Shown piece by piece: positions 16,207 through 24,200 of a stretch of DNA of 62,944 bases. This stretch comes from Streptomyces ipomoeae 91-03 (GTDB taxonomy: Bacteria; Actinomycetota; Actinomycetes; Streptomycetales; Streptomycetaceae): assembly GCF_000317595.1 (NCBI RefSeq), contig NZ_AEJC01000153.1, positions 1 to 62,944 of the forward strand. The letters run 5' to 3'. Numbering within the stretch: the first letter of the stretch is position 1; each line of letters opens with the position of its first letter. Under the pieces are notes generated by a model. It made no database searches and had not been told where the DNA came from. It saw only the letters and a list, made by a program, of their open reading frames with translations. The translations under genes were made by a program, and so were the position numbers.

Positions 16207-17448
16207 TCAGCGGCGGGAACGCGGGTCGCCCAGTTCGCCGCGTAGGCGCTGGGCCCTGAGGACCAGCTCCAGTTCGAAGCGGCGGTCGGGGTCGTCTATC
16301 TCGTCGCCCCACAGCTCACGGATCTGGCGGAGGCGGTAGCGGACGGTCTGGGGGTGGACGCCGAGGCGGGTGGCGACCTCGGGGGCGCCGCCGCGGGTCT
16401 CCAGCCAGGCGAGCAGGGTTTCGGCGAGGCGGCGGCCATGGGTGGGGCCGCAGTGGGCGAGGGGGGCGAGGCAGCGCAGGGCGAGGTCGTCGATCAGTTC
16501 CTCCGGCTGGAGGAGGACCAGGGCCTCGGTGTGCTCGGTGCAGTGCAGGACCTCCCCGCCGGGCAGTAGGCGCCGCTCCATCAGCCGTACGGCGGCCTCG
16601 GCCCAGCGCAGCGACTTCGCCGCCTCGGCCAGCGGTACGGGCGGGCCGATGGCGCCGGACCAGCCGGTGAGGGCGCGGTGGAGGAGTTCGGGGCGGCCGG
16701 CGGCGTCCGGCTCGGGGACGACCATGCGCGGCTGCTCGTACTCCATGTCGAGGAGGACGCCCTGGCCGACGGCCGGGGCCATGGCCTCGCGGGCGGGGCG
16801 CAGCAGCACGCCGACCGCGACCTTCTCCGGGAGGGCCCAGCCGATCCGGGCCGCCCGTTCGGTGAGCGCGTCGGCGGGGTCGCCCCGGTGGTGCTCGGCG
16901 AGGAGGAGTTCCATGAGCCGGCGCTGCAGGCGCAGCCGCTCGCCCGCCTGCCGGGCCGCCGCCTCCGCGTAGCCGCGCACCGACTGGTCCACCAGGCCGT
17001 CCAGGTACTCGTATCCGGCGTCGACGAGCTCGTACATCGCGGGCGGCGGGATCTCCACCCGCTGCCCGATGTCCGCGAAGCGGCGCCAGGCGAGGCGTAC
17101 GCCGAGACGGTAGATGGCCTGGAGGGAGTCCAGGCTGCGGCCGTTCAGCCCCTCTCCCCGGCCGAACTCCTGGAAGACACCGGGGGGAACGCGGGGGCGG
17201 CCCTCGGCGGTCTCCAGGTGCTGGACGAAGACCTCGATGGCGCGGCGGATGCCGATGAGGGCCATCGGTTCGCCGGAGTCGTCGAGGACGAGGGGCAGGT
17301 GGGGGTATTCGCGGCGGATCTCGCGCAGGATCTCCTCGGCGAGGGCGGGGGCCTCGGCCATGGCGATCGCGGCGAACTGCCGTACCTGGAGGCGCGGCAC
17401 ATCGTGCCAGGCGGAGCGGACGGTGACGGTTCCCGGGCGCCCGGTCAC
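16207..17448 (-). CDS. PucR-family transcriptional regulator
   Basis: 413 residues, GTG start. The N-terminal half is helical (AIAMAEAPALAEEILREIRREY, then LDSLQAIYRLGVRLAWRRFADI), a putative sensor like those of Streptomyces PucR/CdaR-type regulators. The middle is a degenerate GGDEF-like domain. The C-terminus is the PucR HTH: LAETLLAWLETRGGAPEVATRLGVHPQTVRYRLRQIRELWG. Relatives control purine, amino-acid or fatty-acid related genes. It lies 3 bp upstream of the DUF2613 stop, on the same strand, and may be cotranscribed with it. Confidence 0.87.
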   Translation of the reverse strand: MTGRPGTVTVRSAWHDVPRLQVRQFAAIAMAEAPALAEEILREIRREYPHLPLVLDDSGEPMALIGIRRAIEVFVQHLETAEGRPRVPPGVFQEFGRGEGLNGRSLDSLQAIYRLGVRLAWRRFADIGQRVEIPPPAMYELVDAGYEYLDGLVDQSVRGYAEAAARQAGERLRLQRRLMELLLAEHHRGDPADALTERAARIGWALPEKVAVGVLLRPAREAMAPAVGQGVLLDMEYEQPRMVVPEPDAAGRPELLHRALTGWSGAIGPPVPLAEAAKSLRWAEAAVRLMERRLLPGGEVLHCTEHTEALVLLQPEELIDDLALRCLAPLAHCGPTHGRRLAETLLAWLETRGGAPEVATRLGVHPQTVRYRLRQIRELWGDEIDDPDRRFELELVLRAQRLRGELGDPRSRR

Positions 17449-17451
17449 GTC

Positions 17452-17604
17452 TCAGCGCTCCTGGCCGGCGTTCTCGTAGGTGATGAGCGGGGTGTTCGGC
17501 TGGTCCGGCGTCGCGTCGAGCAGCGCGACGACGCCGAGCGCGGCCCCCACGGCGAGCGCGGCGGCGGCCACCATGGTCAGCGCGGCGGCGAGCAGTCTGG
17601 ACAT
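17452..17604 (-). CDS. Small membrane protein, DUF2613 family
   Basis: 50 residues from ATG 17604. One hydrophobic N-terminal helix (LLAAALTMVAAAALAVGAALGV) is followed by a short polar tail (ATPDQPNTPLITYENAGQ), the pattern of the DUF2613 proteins that are widespread in actinobacteria. The function is unknown. It is probably anchored in the cytoplasmic membrane with its tail outside. It is immediately upstream of the PucR-type gene. Confidence 0.72.
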   Translation of the reverse strand: MSRLLAAALTMVAAAALAVGAALGVVALLDATPDQPNTPLITYENAGQER

Positions 17605-17958
17605 CGCAGGGTCAGCCTCTCTGTCGAAAGGTCGTCCCCCACCCGGGCACCCCGCACCGACCGGGACCGTCCGATGGTCCCCAAGTCTGTCCGGCGACTC
17701 CCGCCCGCTTCGCGACGGGACCTCCTGACGGACCCTGGGCCGGCGCCCCGCCCAGGCCGCCGGCTCCGGCCCAGTGTCAGCAATGCATTGACACTGCGTC
17801 AAGACTCCGCCTACGGTTCCCGGCCCAAGTGGGTGCCCTCCGGCTTCCCTCACATGGGTGCCTTCCGGCCCCTGCCGCACGCGCACAGCCCCCTCCTCGG
17901 TGTCGACCCCACGCACGCCTACCCGAGTCGCACCTCCCAACGCCCCTGGAGTGCCCGG
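17605..17958. other. Divergent intergenic region between DUF2613 and DUF3068 genes
   Basis: 354 bp without a convincing gene. It holds the palindrome and promoter described at 17772-17817. The long leader from there to the DUF3068 start (about 140 bases) shows nothing recognisable. Confidence 0.5.
17772..17817 (+). promoter_or_regulatory. Promoter with operator-like dyad for the DUF3068 gene
   Basis: -35 TTGACA (17788-17793), 18-bp spacer, -10 TACGGT (17812-17817): a good vegetative-type promoter. A perfect 8-bp dyad, CAGTGTCA (17772-17779) and TGACACTG (17789-17796), overlaps the -35 box, so a dimeric repressor could block polymerase. Confidence 0.6.
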
Positions 17959-18990
17959 ATGCGCCGTACAGCCCACCCGTCGCCCGACCACCACCCCTCA
18001 TCGAGGCCCTTCGGGCCGCACCTTCCGGTCGCCTTCTCATTGGTTCTGCTGGGTCTCGGCACCTTCCTGCTGGTGCTCGCGCCCCTGCTCGCGTGGTACG
18101 TGGAGCCACGGGCCGCCGTGAACCCGATCGACATCGACACGACCGCCGTCTACACCGGCACGGGCAGCGTCTTCGACGTGGAGCAGGTGAAGACCGTGCC
18201 GGACCAGAAGATCACCGTGACCCAGCGGGTACGCGGCGACGTGGCCGAAAGTGAGCGCAGCGGGGCCGCCGTCTGGGACGTGACGACCACGGTGGACACC
18301 GACAAGACACTGCCGGCCGCCGATCCGCACGACGCGCTGGACTTCACCCCGCACCGCTGGGTCAGCGACCGCAGGACCAACCGGCCCGTCCACTGCTGCG
18401 ACGAGAAGCCGTACATCGAGGGCGAGGCGTACCTGAAGTTCCCCTTCGATGTACAGGAACGCTCCTACCGCTGGTGGGACAACACCCTCGGCGCGACGGT
18501 CACGCTCCACTACAAGGACCGCAAGAAGATCCGCGGCTACGAGGGACTGCGCTTCACGGCGAAGGTCCCGGCCACCAAGACCGGTACCCGCCTCGTCCCC
18601 GGCGCCCTCGTCGACGAGCCGACCCGGCCACAGGTGCTCGCCGAGGAGTGGTACGCCAACCACGGCATCGAACTCGTCGTCGACCAGAGCACAGGGCGAG
18701 TGCTCTACGCGCAGACCGGGCCGCGCCGGACCCTGCGGGCGCCCGGCGGCAACGAGGACGCGGCGGTACTGCTCGACGCGCGGAAGCTGGCGTTCACCCC
18801 GGCGACCCAGAAATTCGCCGTCGACCAGGCCGAGAAGGACAGTGGGCTGCTGCGACTGGTGGGGCGCACGGTGCCGATAGGTGCCGCTGTGGTCGGTTTC
18901 GCCCTCGCCGCGACGGGTGCCGTATTGGTCGTACGGGGCAGGCGGCGCCCTGATACGTCCGAGTCGTCCCAGGAGCCGATCACGATGTGA
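17959..18990 (+). CDS. DUF3068 (porin PorA-like) membrane protein
   Basis: 343 residues. ATG 17959 with GGAG upstream. An N-terminal membrane helix (VAFSLVLLGLGTFLLVLAPLLAWYV) is followed by a large extracytoplasmic beta-rich domain. That domain has the family pattern VYTGTGSVFD, VWDVTTTVDT, HCCDEKPYIEGEAYLKFPFD, RSYRWWDNTLGA and YEGLRFTAKVP. A second helix lies near the C-terminus (VPIGAAVVGFALAATGAVLVV). DUF3068 proteins are common in Streptomyces and related to the family that includes corynebacterial porin-associated proteins; a role in the cell envelope is likely but unproven. It has its own promoter with an operator-like dyad and lies just before the glycan operon. Confidence 0.8.
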   Translation: MRRTAHPSPDHHPSSRPFGPHLPVAFSLVLLGLGTFLLVLAPLLAWYVEPRAAVNPIDIDTTAVYTGTGSVFDVEQVKTVPDQKITVTQRVRGDVAESERSGAAVWDVTTTVDTDKTLPAADPHDALDFTPHRWVSDRRTNRPVHCCDEKPYIEGEAYLKFPFDVQERSYRWWDNTLGATVTLHYKDRKKIRGYEGLRFTAKVPATKTGTRLVPGALVDEPTRPQVLAEEWYANHGIELVVDQSTGRVLYAQTGPRRTLRAPGGNEDAAVLLDARKLAFTPATQKFAVDQAEKDSGLLRLVGRTVPIGAAVVGFALAATGAVLVVRGRRRPDTSESSQEPITM

Positions 18991-19124
18991 CAGGGCGTCA
19001 GCTCAACAAACCCCGGAAATTGTCACGCCGGTGAGTAGCAGCTTCGAACCGCTCGGCGAAAACTATCCACCCCACCTGAGCACAGCCCGCCCACACCTCG
19101 CCCATACGCCCCGGATTCCCTGCG

Positions 19125-19169
19125 ACTGGACCGACCCCTACTGGAACGACCCCTACTGGAACGACCCCC
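19125..19169. repeat. Three 15-bp tandem repeats upstream of the glycan operon
   Basis: Units ACTGGACCGACCCCT, ACTGGAACGACCCCT and ACTGGAACGACCCCC follow head to tail 58 bp before the start of the first operon gene. They could be binding sites or simple slippage products. Confidence 0.75.
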
Positions 19170-19226
19170 CACAGCGAAGTTCTCTCCCCCGCTGAGTTCC
19201 GCACCCCGAGACGAGTTGGAGCACCC

Positions 19227-20381
19227 ATGCCCCAGCACGTGCCGTTCTCGCTGGTCGACACGTTCCCGCGTGGCGTCCGGCACGAGGCGGCGGGCGCCCC
19301 ACCGCCACGCCGCATCGTCTTCCTCGCCCGCCGTGACCTCGGTAATCCGGCAGCGGGGGGCTCCGAGCTCCTCGTCGACCGGCTCGCCGAGGGCCTGACC
19401 CGACTCGGCCACCAGGTCACCCTGCTGTGCGGCGGCCCCGCGGCCGTCCGCGACTACCGGGTCGTGTCGGCCGGCGGCGACCTGAGCCATCATCTGCGGG
19501 CCAGATCCACGTTCGCCCGCCAGGTCGGCGACTGCGACCTGCTCGTCGAGGTGTGCAACGGCATGCCGTATCTGACGCCGCTGTGGCATCGCGGGCCCAC
19601 GCTCTGCCTCGTCAACCATGTGCACACCGATCTGTGGCAGCTGCGGTTCGGCGGTCTGCTGGCGCCGGCGGCGCGGCTCGGCCGAAGACTCGAACACTGG
19701 GCGCTGACCGGTGCGCAGCGTCGCAATCTCGTGGTCGCGGTCTCCCCTTCCACCGCCGGCGCGCTCCGCTCGATCGGTGTGGAGCGGGAGCGGATACGGG
19801 TCGTCCACAACGGCGTCGAGGAGCCGGGGCCGCGGGCCGCGCGCTCCGCCGAGCCGCTGTTCGTGGCCGTGGGGCGGCTGGTCGAGTACAAGCGGATCGA
19901 TCTGCTGCTGCGGCTGTGGGAGCGGGTGCGGCCCGTGACCGGCGGGCGGCTGGTGATCGTCGGCGACGGGCCCGAGAGGGCCCGGCTGGAGGCTCTGGCC
20001 GGGCCCGGTGTCGAGTTCGCCGGGCATGTTTCCGAGGGCGAGAAGCACCGGTTGCTGTGTGCGGCCTGGTTGTTGCTGCATCCGTCGGCCGTCGAGGGGT
20101 GGGGGCTGGTCGTCACCGAGGCCGCCGTCCGGGAGACGCCGGCCATCGCCTTCGATGTGCCCGGGCTGCGGGATTCCGTGGTGGACGGGGAGACCGGGGT
20201 GCTGGCTCGGGGGGAGTCCTCGTTCGCCGCGGCGTGGTGTGCGCTCGCCCTCTCGGGGGAGCGCCGGGAGTGGATGGGGAAGGCCGCGCGGGAGCGGGCC
20301 GCGCGTTACCGGTGGGCTCACACGGTTCGGCGGTTTCGGGATGTCGCCGGAGAAGCTGTGCGGGGTTGGGGTTCGACGTGA
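19227..20381 (+). CDS. GT4-family glycosyltransferase
   Basis: 384 residues, ATG 6 bases after GGAG. It is a GT-B fold retaining glycosyltransferase. The N-terminal Rossmann domain has RRIVFLARRDLGNPAAGGSELLVDRLAEGL, and the C-terminal donor domain has VAVGRLVEYKRIDLLLRLW, RLVIVGDGPERARLEAL and the Glu-containing HPSAVEGWGLVVTEAAVRETP. It is cytoplasmic or membrane-associated and transfers a sugar from a nucleotide donor. It is the first gene of an operon in which almost every gene overlaps the next; its stop shares bases with the GTG of the methyltransferase gene. Confidence 0.88.
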   Translation: MPQHVPFSLVDTFPRGVRHEAAGAPPPRRIVFLARRDLGNPAAGGSELLVDRLAEGLTRLGHQVTLLCGGPAAVRDYRVVSAGGDLSHHLRARSTFARQVGDCDLLVEVCNGMPYLTPLWHRGPTLCLVNHVHTDLWQLRFGGLLAPAARLGRRLEHWALTGAQRRNLVVAVSPSTAGALRSIGVERERIRVVHNGVEEPGPRAARSAEPLFVAVGRLVEYKRIDLLLRLWERVRPVTGGRLVIVGDGPERARLEALAGPGVEFAGHVSEGEKHRLLCAAWLLLHPSAVEGWGLVVTEAAVRETPAIAFDVPGLRDSVVDGETGVLARGESSFAAAWCALALSGERREWMGKAARERAARYRWAHTVRRFRDVAGEAVRGWGST

Positions 20382-21238
20382 GCGCCAAACGGAGTGCCGC
20401 GACTGACGGACGGCGAGTGCGGGATCGTCTTGGCTGGTCACTCCCCCATCGCGGCGGAGCCGCACACGTCACGGCCTCGCGCCCCTTGAGGGGCGCGGAT
20501 GCTCAGCGGCGCTTCAAAGATCCCTCTTTGCAGCGGTCCCTCGCTCTCTTTCGGGCCTTTATGCGGGAGCAGGAGGACCCCGAGTACTGCTATTCGCTGC
20601 TCGCTCGCGACGCCGTCGATCAGGTCGAGGCGTACGGCGGGGTCGTCGACGGTCGTACCGTCGTCGACGTCGGCGGGGGTTCCGGCTACTTCACCGAGGA
20701 GTTTCGGCGGCGGGGAGCGCATGCGTATCTCTTCGAGCCGGACTCGCGGGAGCTGGGAGCCGAGCCGCCCGACGGGGCCGTCGTCGCCGATGGGTATTTG
20801 TTGCCCCTTGGTGATGGGGTCGCGGATGTGGCCTTCTCCTCCAATGTGCTGGAGCATGTGGCCGATCCGCAGACGTTTCTCAGTGAGCTCGTACGTGTGA
20901 CCCGGCCCGGCGGGCTGATCTACGTGTCGTTCACCAACTGGCTGTCCCCTTGGGGCGGGCACGAGTGGGCTCCCTGGCACTACCTGGGGGCGGAGCGGGC
21001 TCGGGCCCGTTATCGGCGGCGTACCGGGAAGGACGCCAAGCACACCCTCGGCGAGAACCTCTTCGCCGTGCACATCGGACGCACTCTGCGGCAGGTGCGC
21101 GACCGGGACGACGTGACGGTCGTGTCGGCGCGCTCCCGCTACTGGCCGTTTCTCGCGGAGACCGTCGTGAAGGCGCCGGGACTGCGCGAGTTCGCCACCT
21201 GGAACCTCCTTCTCATTCTCCGGCGGTGTCCACCATGA
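20378..21238 (+). CDS. SAM-dependent methyltransferase
   Basis: 286 residues if started at the GTG (20378) that overlaps the preceding stop. Motif I is VVDVGGGSGYFTEEF, with LFEPDSRELG, then the post-motif VAFSSNVLEHVADPQTFLSELVRVTRPGG typical of class I methyltransferases. Residues about 18-40 are encoded by a dispersed Streptomyces hairpin element, which normally lies outside genes. An internal start (TTG 20528 or ATG 20561) is therefore possible, and coupling to the upstream gene would then be lost. It ends in ATGA overlap with the AftD-like gene. It probably methylates a sugar or lipid carrier-linked intermediate of the glycan. Confidence 0.82.
   Translation: MSAKRSAATDGRRVRDRLGWSLPHRGGAAHVTASRPLRGADAQRRFKDPSLQRSLALFRAFMREQEDPEYCYSLLARDAVDQVEAYGGVVDGRTVVDVGGGSGYFTEEFRRRGAHAYLFEPDSRELGAEPPDGAVVADGYLLPLGDGVADVAFSSNVLEHVADPQTFLSELVRVTRPGGLIYVSFTNWLSPWGGHEWAPWHYLGAERARARYRRRTGKDAKHTLGENLFAVHIGRTLRQVRDRDDVTVVSARSRYWPFLAETVVKAPGLREFATWNLLLILRRCPP
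20430..20498. repeat. Dispersed hairpin element inside the methyltransferase reading frame
   Basis: GCGGC-GGA-GCCGC (20451-20463) and CGCGCCCC (20478-20485)-TTGA-GGGGCGCG (20490-20497) match, in inverted order, the element at 10550-10640. It lies within the frame that starts at GTG 20378. Confidence 0.7.
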
Positions 21239-24200
21239 CGAGCACGGTCCAGGCTCCACCTCCCGCGCCGGTACGGCCGGTCGGCACGACCGAGGGACCT
21301 CCTGCGGGCCCTCGGTCGCGGCGCTGGCTGCTGGGGTTCTGGGCCGTGGTGTTCGTGCTGCTCGTCGCCGTGCAGCCGGGGCGGCAGACCTTCGACACCA
21401 AGCTGGGGGTGACGACCGATCCCTGGCAGTTCCTGGCCGATCTCGGGCAGCTCTGGCACGACCGGGGCGGGTTCGGTGGGATCCAGGACCAGTACGTCGG
21501 TTATGCGTGGCCGATGCTGCCGTACTACGGGCTCACCGATGCGGTGGGGCTGCCGGTGTGGCTGGCGGAGCGGTTGTGGTTGTCGCTGATCGTGTCGGTC
21601 GCCTTCTGGGGAGCGCTGCGGCTGGCCGAGCGGCTGGGGGTGGGGAGTCCGCCCGCCCGGCTGGTGGCCGCCGCCGCTTACGCGCTGTGGCCCGTCTTCA
21701 CCACCGTCGTCGGGTCCACCTCGGCCGCCGCGCTGCCGGGGGCCTTTCTGCCGTGGGTGCTGCTGCCGTTGACGAACGAGCGGTACAGCGCGCGGGTCGC
21801 GGCGCTGCGGTCGGCGCTCTTCATTCCCTTCATGGGCGGGGTCAACGCGGCGGCGACGCTGGCCTCGCTGTTGCCCGTCGGGCTGTATCTGCTCACCCGG
21901 CCGCGCGGGCCACGGCAGCGGAAGCTGATCGCGTGGTGGGTGCCGGGGGTTCTCCTGGCGACCGCCTGGTGGGTCATACCGCTGCTGCTGCTCGGGGTCT
22001 ACGGCGAGAACTTCCTTCCCTATGTGGAGAGTTCGCAGACCACGACCGCCCCCATGTCCGCCACCGAGGCGCTGCGCGGCGCCGGGAACTGGGTGGCGTA
22101 TCTGAACTTCGGTGAGGCCTGGCTGCCGGCCGGGTGGTCCGTCGCCGCCTCGGTGATCGTGATCGTGTGCTCGGCGTTCGCGGCGGGGCTGGGCCTCGCG
22201 GGGCTCGCCCGGCGGGACATGCCCGAGCGGCAGTGGCTGGTGCTGACCGTCCTCGTCGTCGCGCTCATCACGCTCGCCGGCTACGGGGGTTCCTTCGGGG
22301 CGCCCTTCCACGGGGTGGTCCAGGACTGGCTGAACGCGGGGCTCGCGCCCTTCCGGAACATCTACAAGTTCCAGACGGGGCTGGCGCTCGCGCTCGTGCT
22401 GGGGCTGGCGCATCTGGTGGGGGTGGCCGTACAGGAGCGTGGGGCGCGCCGGGTGCGGGGGCGGCGGTTCGCGCCGCTCGTCGCCGCCGTGCTGGTGCTT
22501 CCGGGGCTGCTGTGGCCGTATCTGAACGGCTCGGTGCTGCAACCGGGGTCGTTCCAGGAGCTGCCCAAGTACTGGCAGGCCACGGCGGACTGGCTGGAGA
22601 AGTACTCGCCGGATTCGCGGGCGCTGGTGGTGCCCGCCACCGCGCACGGCATCTACACCTGGGGCTCCACGATCGACCAGCCCCTCGACGTGCTCGCCGA
22701 CTCCCGCTGGGCGCAACGCGACTACGTGCCCTTCGGCACCCCCGGCAACCGGCGCGCGATGGACGCGGTCGAGCAGGCGCTGCTGACCGGCGGCCAGGTC
22801 CCGGGGCTCGCGGACTACTTGAGCCGGGCGGGGCTGTACTACGTCGTCGTACGCAATGATCTGGACCCCGACCAGATCGGTTATGTGCCGACCACGACCG
22901 TGAAGCGGACCCTGGAGCAGTCCGGGTACGAGCGGGTGACGGGGCTGGGGCCGGTGATGACCGGCGGGCGGATCGCCGAGGACACGCCGCTGCAGGTCGA
23001 GGGGCTGTATCCGAGGCAGCGGGCCGTGGAGATCTACCGGCCGGCGGAGGGCGTGCCGCGGCCCGGGCAGGCCGGGCTGAAGGCGATCGCCGACACCGCC
23101 GTGGTCTCCGGCGGCCCCGAGTCGCTGCTGCCGCTCGCCGCCGACCCGCAGCTGCGCGACCGCGCCACCGTGCTGACCGGCGACAACCACCCCGGCCTCG
23201 GCACCCCTGCCGTCCAGGTCGTCGGTGACGGGCTGCGGCTGGCGGACACCCGGTTCGGGCTGGTCAACGCCAACACGTCGTACACGTACACGGCGGACGA
23301 GCGGAACCCGAGCGGGAGCGTGCAGGATCCGGGCAGGAAGCCGAAGCAGATCCTGCCGGTGCGGGGGCTCGGCCATCAGACCGTGGCCGAGCTGCGCGGG
23401 GCCGCGAAGGTGACCGCGTCCACCAGCGGCAACTGGCTGTTCCACCTCCCCCAGTACGACCCGGTCAACGCCTTCGACGGCGACCCGGCGACCGCGTGGG
23501 CGGAGGGGGCGCCCGGCTCGGCGAACGGGCAGTGGCTGCGGATCGACTTCGACGAGGCGCTGGAGCTGCCGTCGACGTTCGAGGTCACGCCGTTGCCGCA
23601 GGACGGGGTGCGGTCGGCGCCGACACGGATCAAGGTCGAGACCGAGCGGGGCTCGCGCTCCACGAATCTGCAGGCCGACGGGTCCACGCAGACGGTCAAT
23701 GTCCGTCCCGGCGACACCAGTTGGCTGAAGATCACGATCCTCGACTCGGCGGAACGACACGCCGGGATCGTCGGCGCGGGCTTCTCCGAGATCGAGATCC
23801 CCGGCGTCGAGGTCACCCGGATGCTGCGGCTGCCCACCGACGCCGAGGTCCCCGACGTCACGGAGGCCGACGCCGAGGTGATCTCCCTGCACCGGGCCAC
23901 CGACCCGACCGGCCTCTCCCCGACCGGCACGGAACCCGGGCTGCACCGCACCTTCGCCACCTCCACGGCGGGCACGTACGAGGTGAGGGCGACCGCCGTA
24001 CCCGTGCCGGGCGAGGACCTCGACCAGCTGCTGTACGACGTCGCCCCCGAGCAGCAGACCCGGATCACGGCGACCGCCGACTCCACGGCCGCGCTGGGCG
24101 CCGGTCTCTCGCCGCGCAATCTCACCGACGGCGACCTGACCACGGCCTGGATCGCGGGCGACGACCCGACCATCCATCTGAGCTGGGGCGACAAGTGGCC

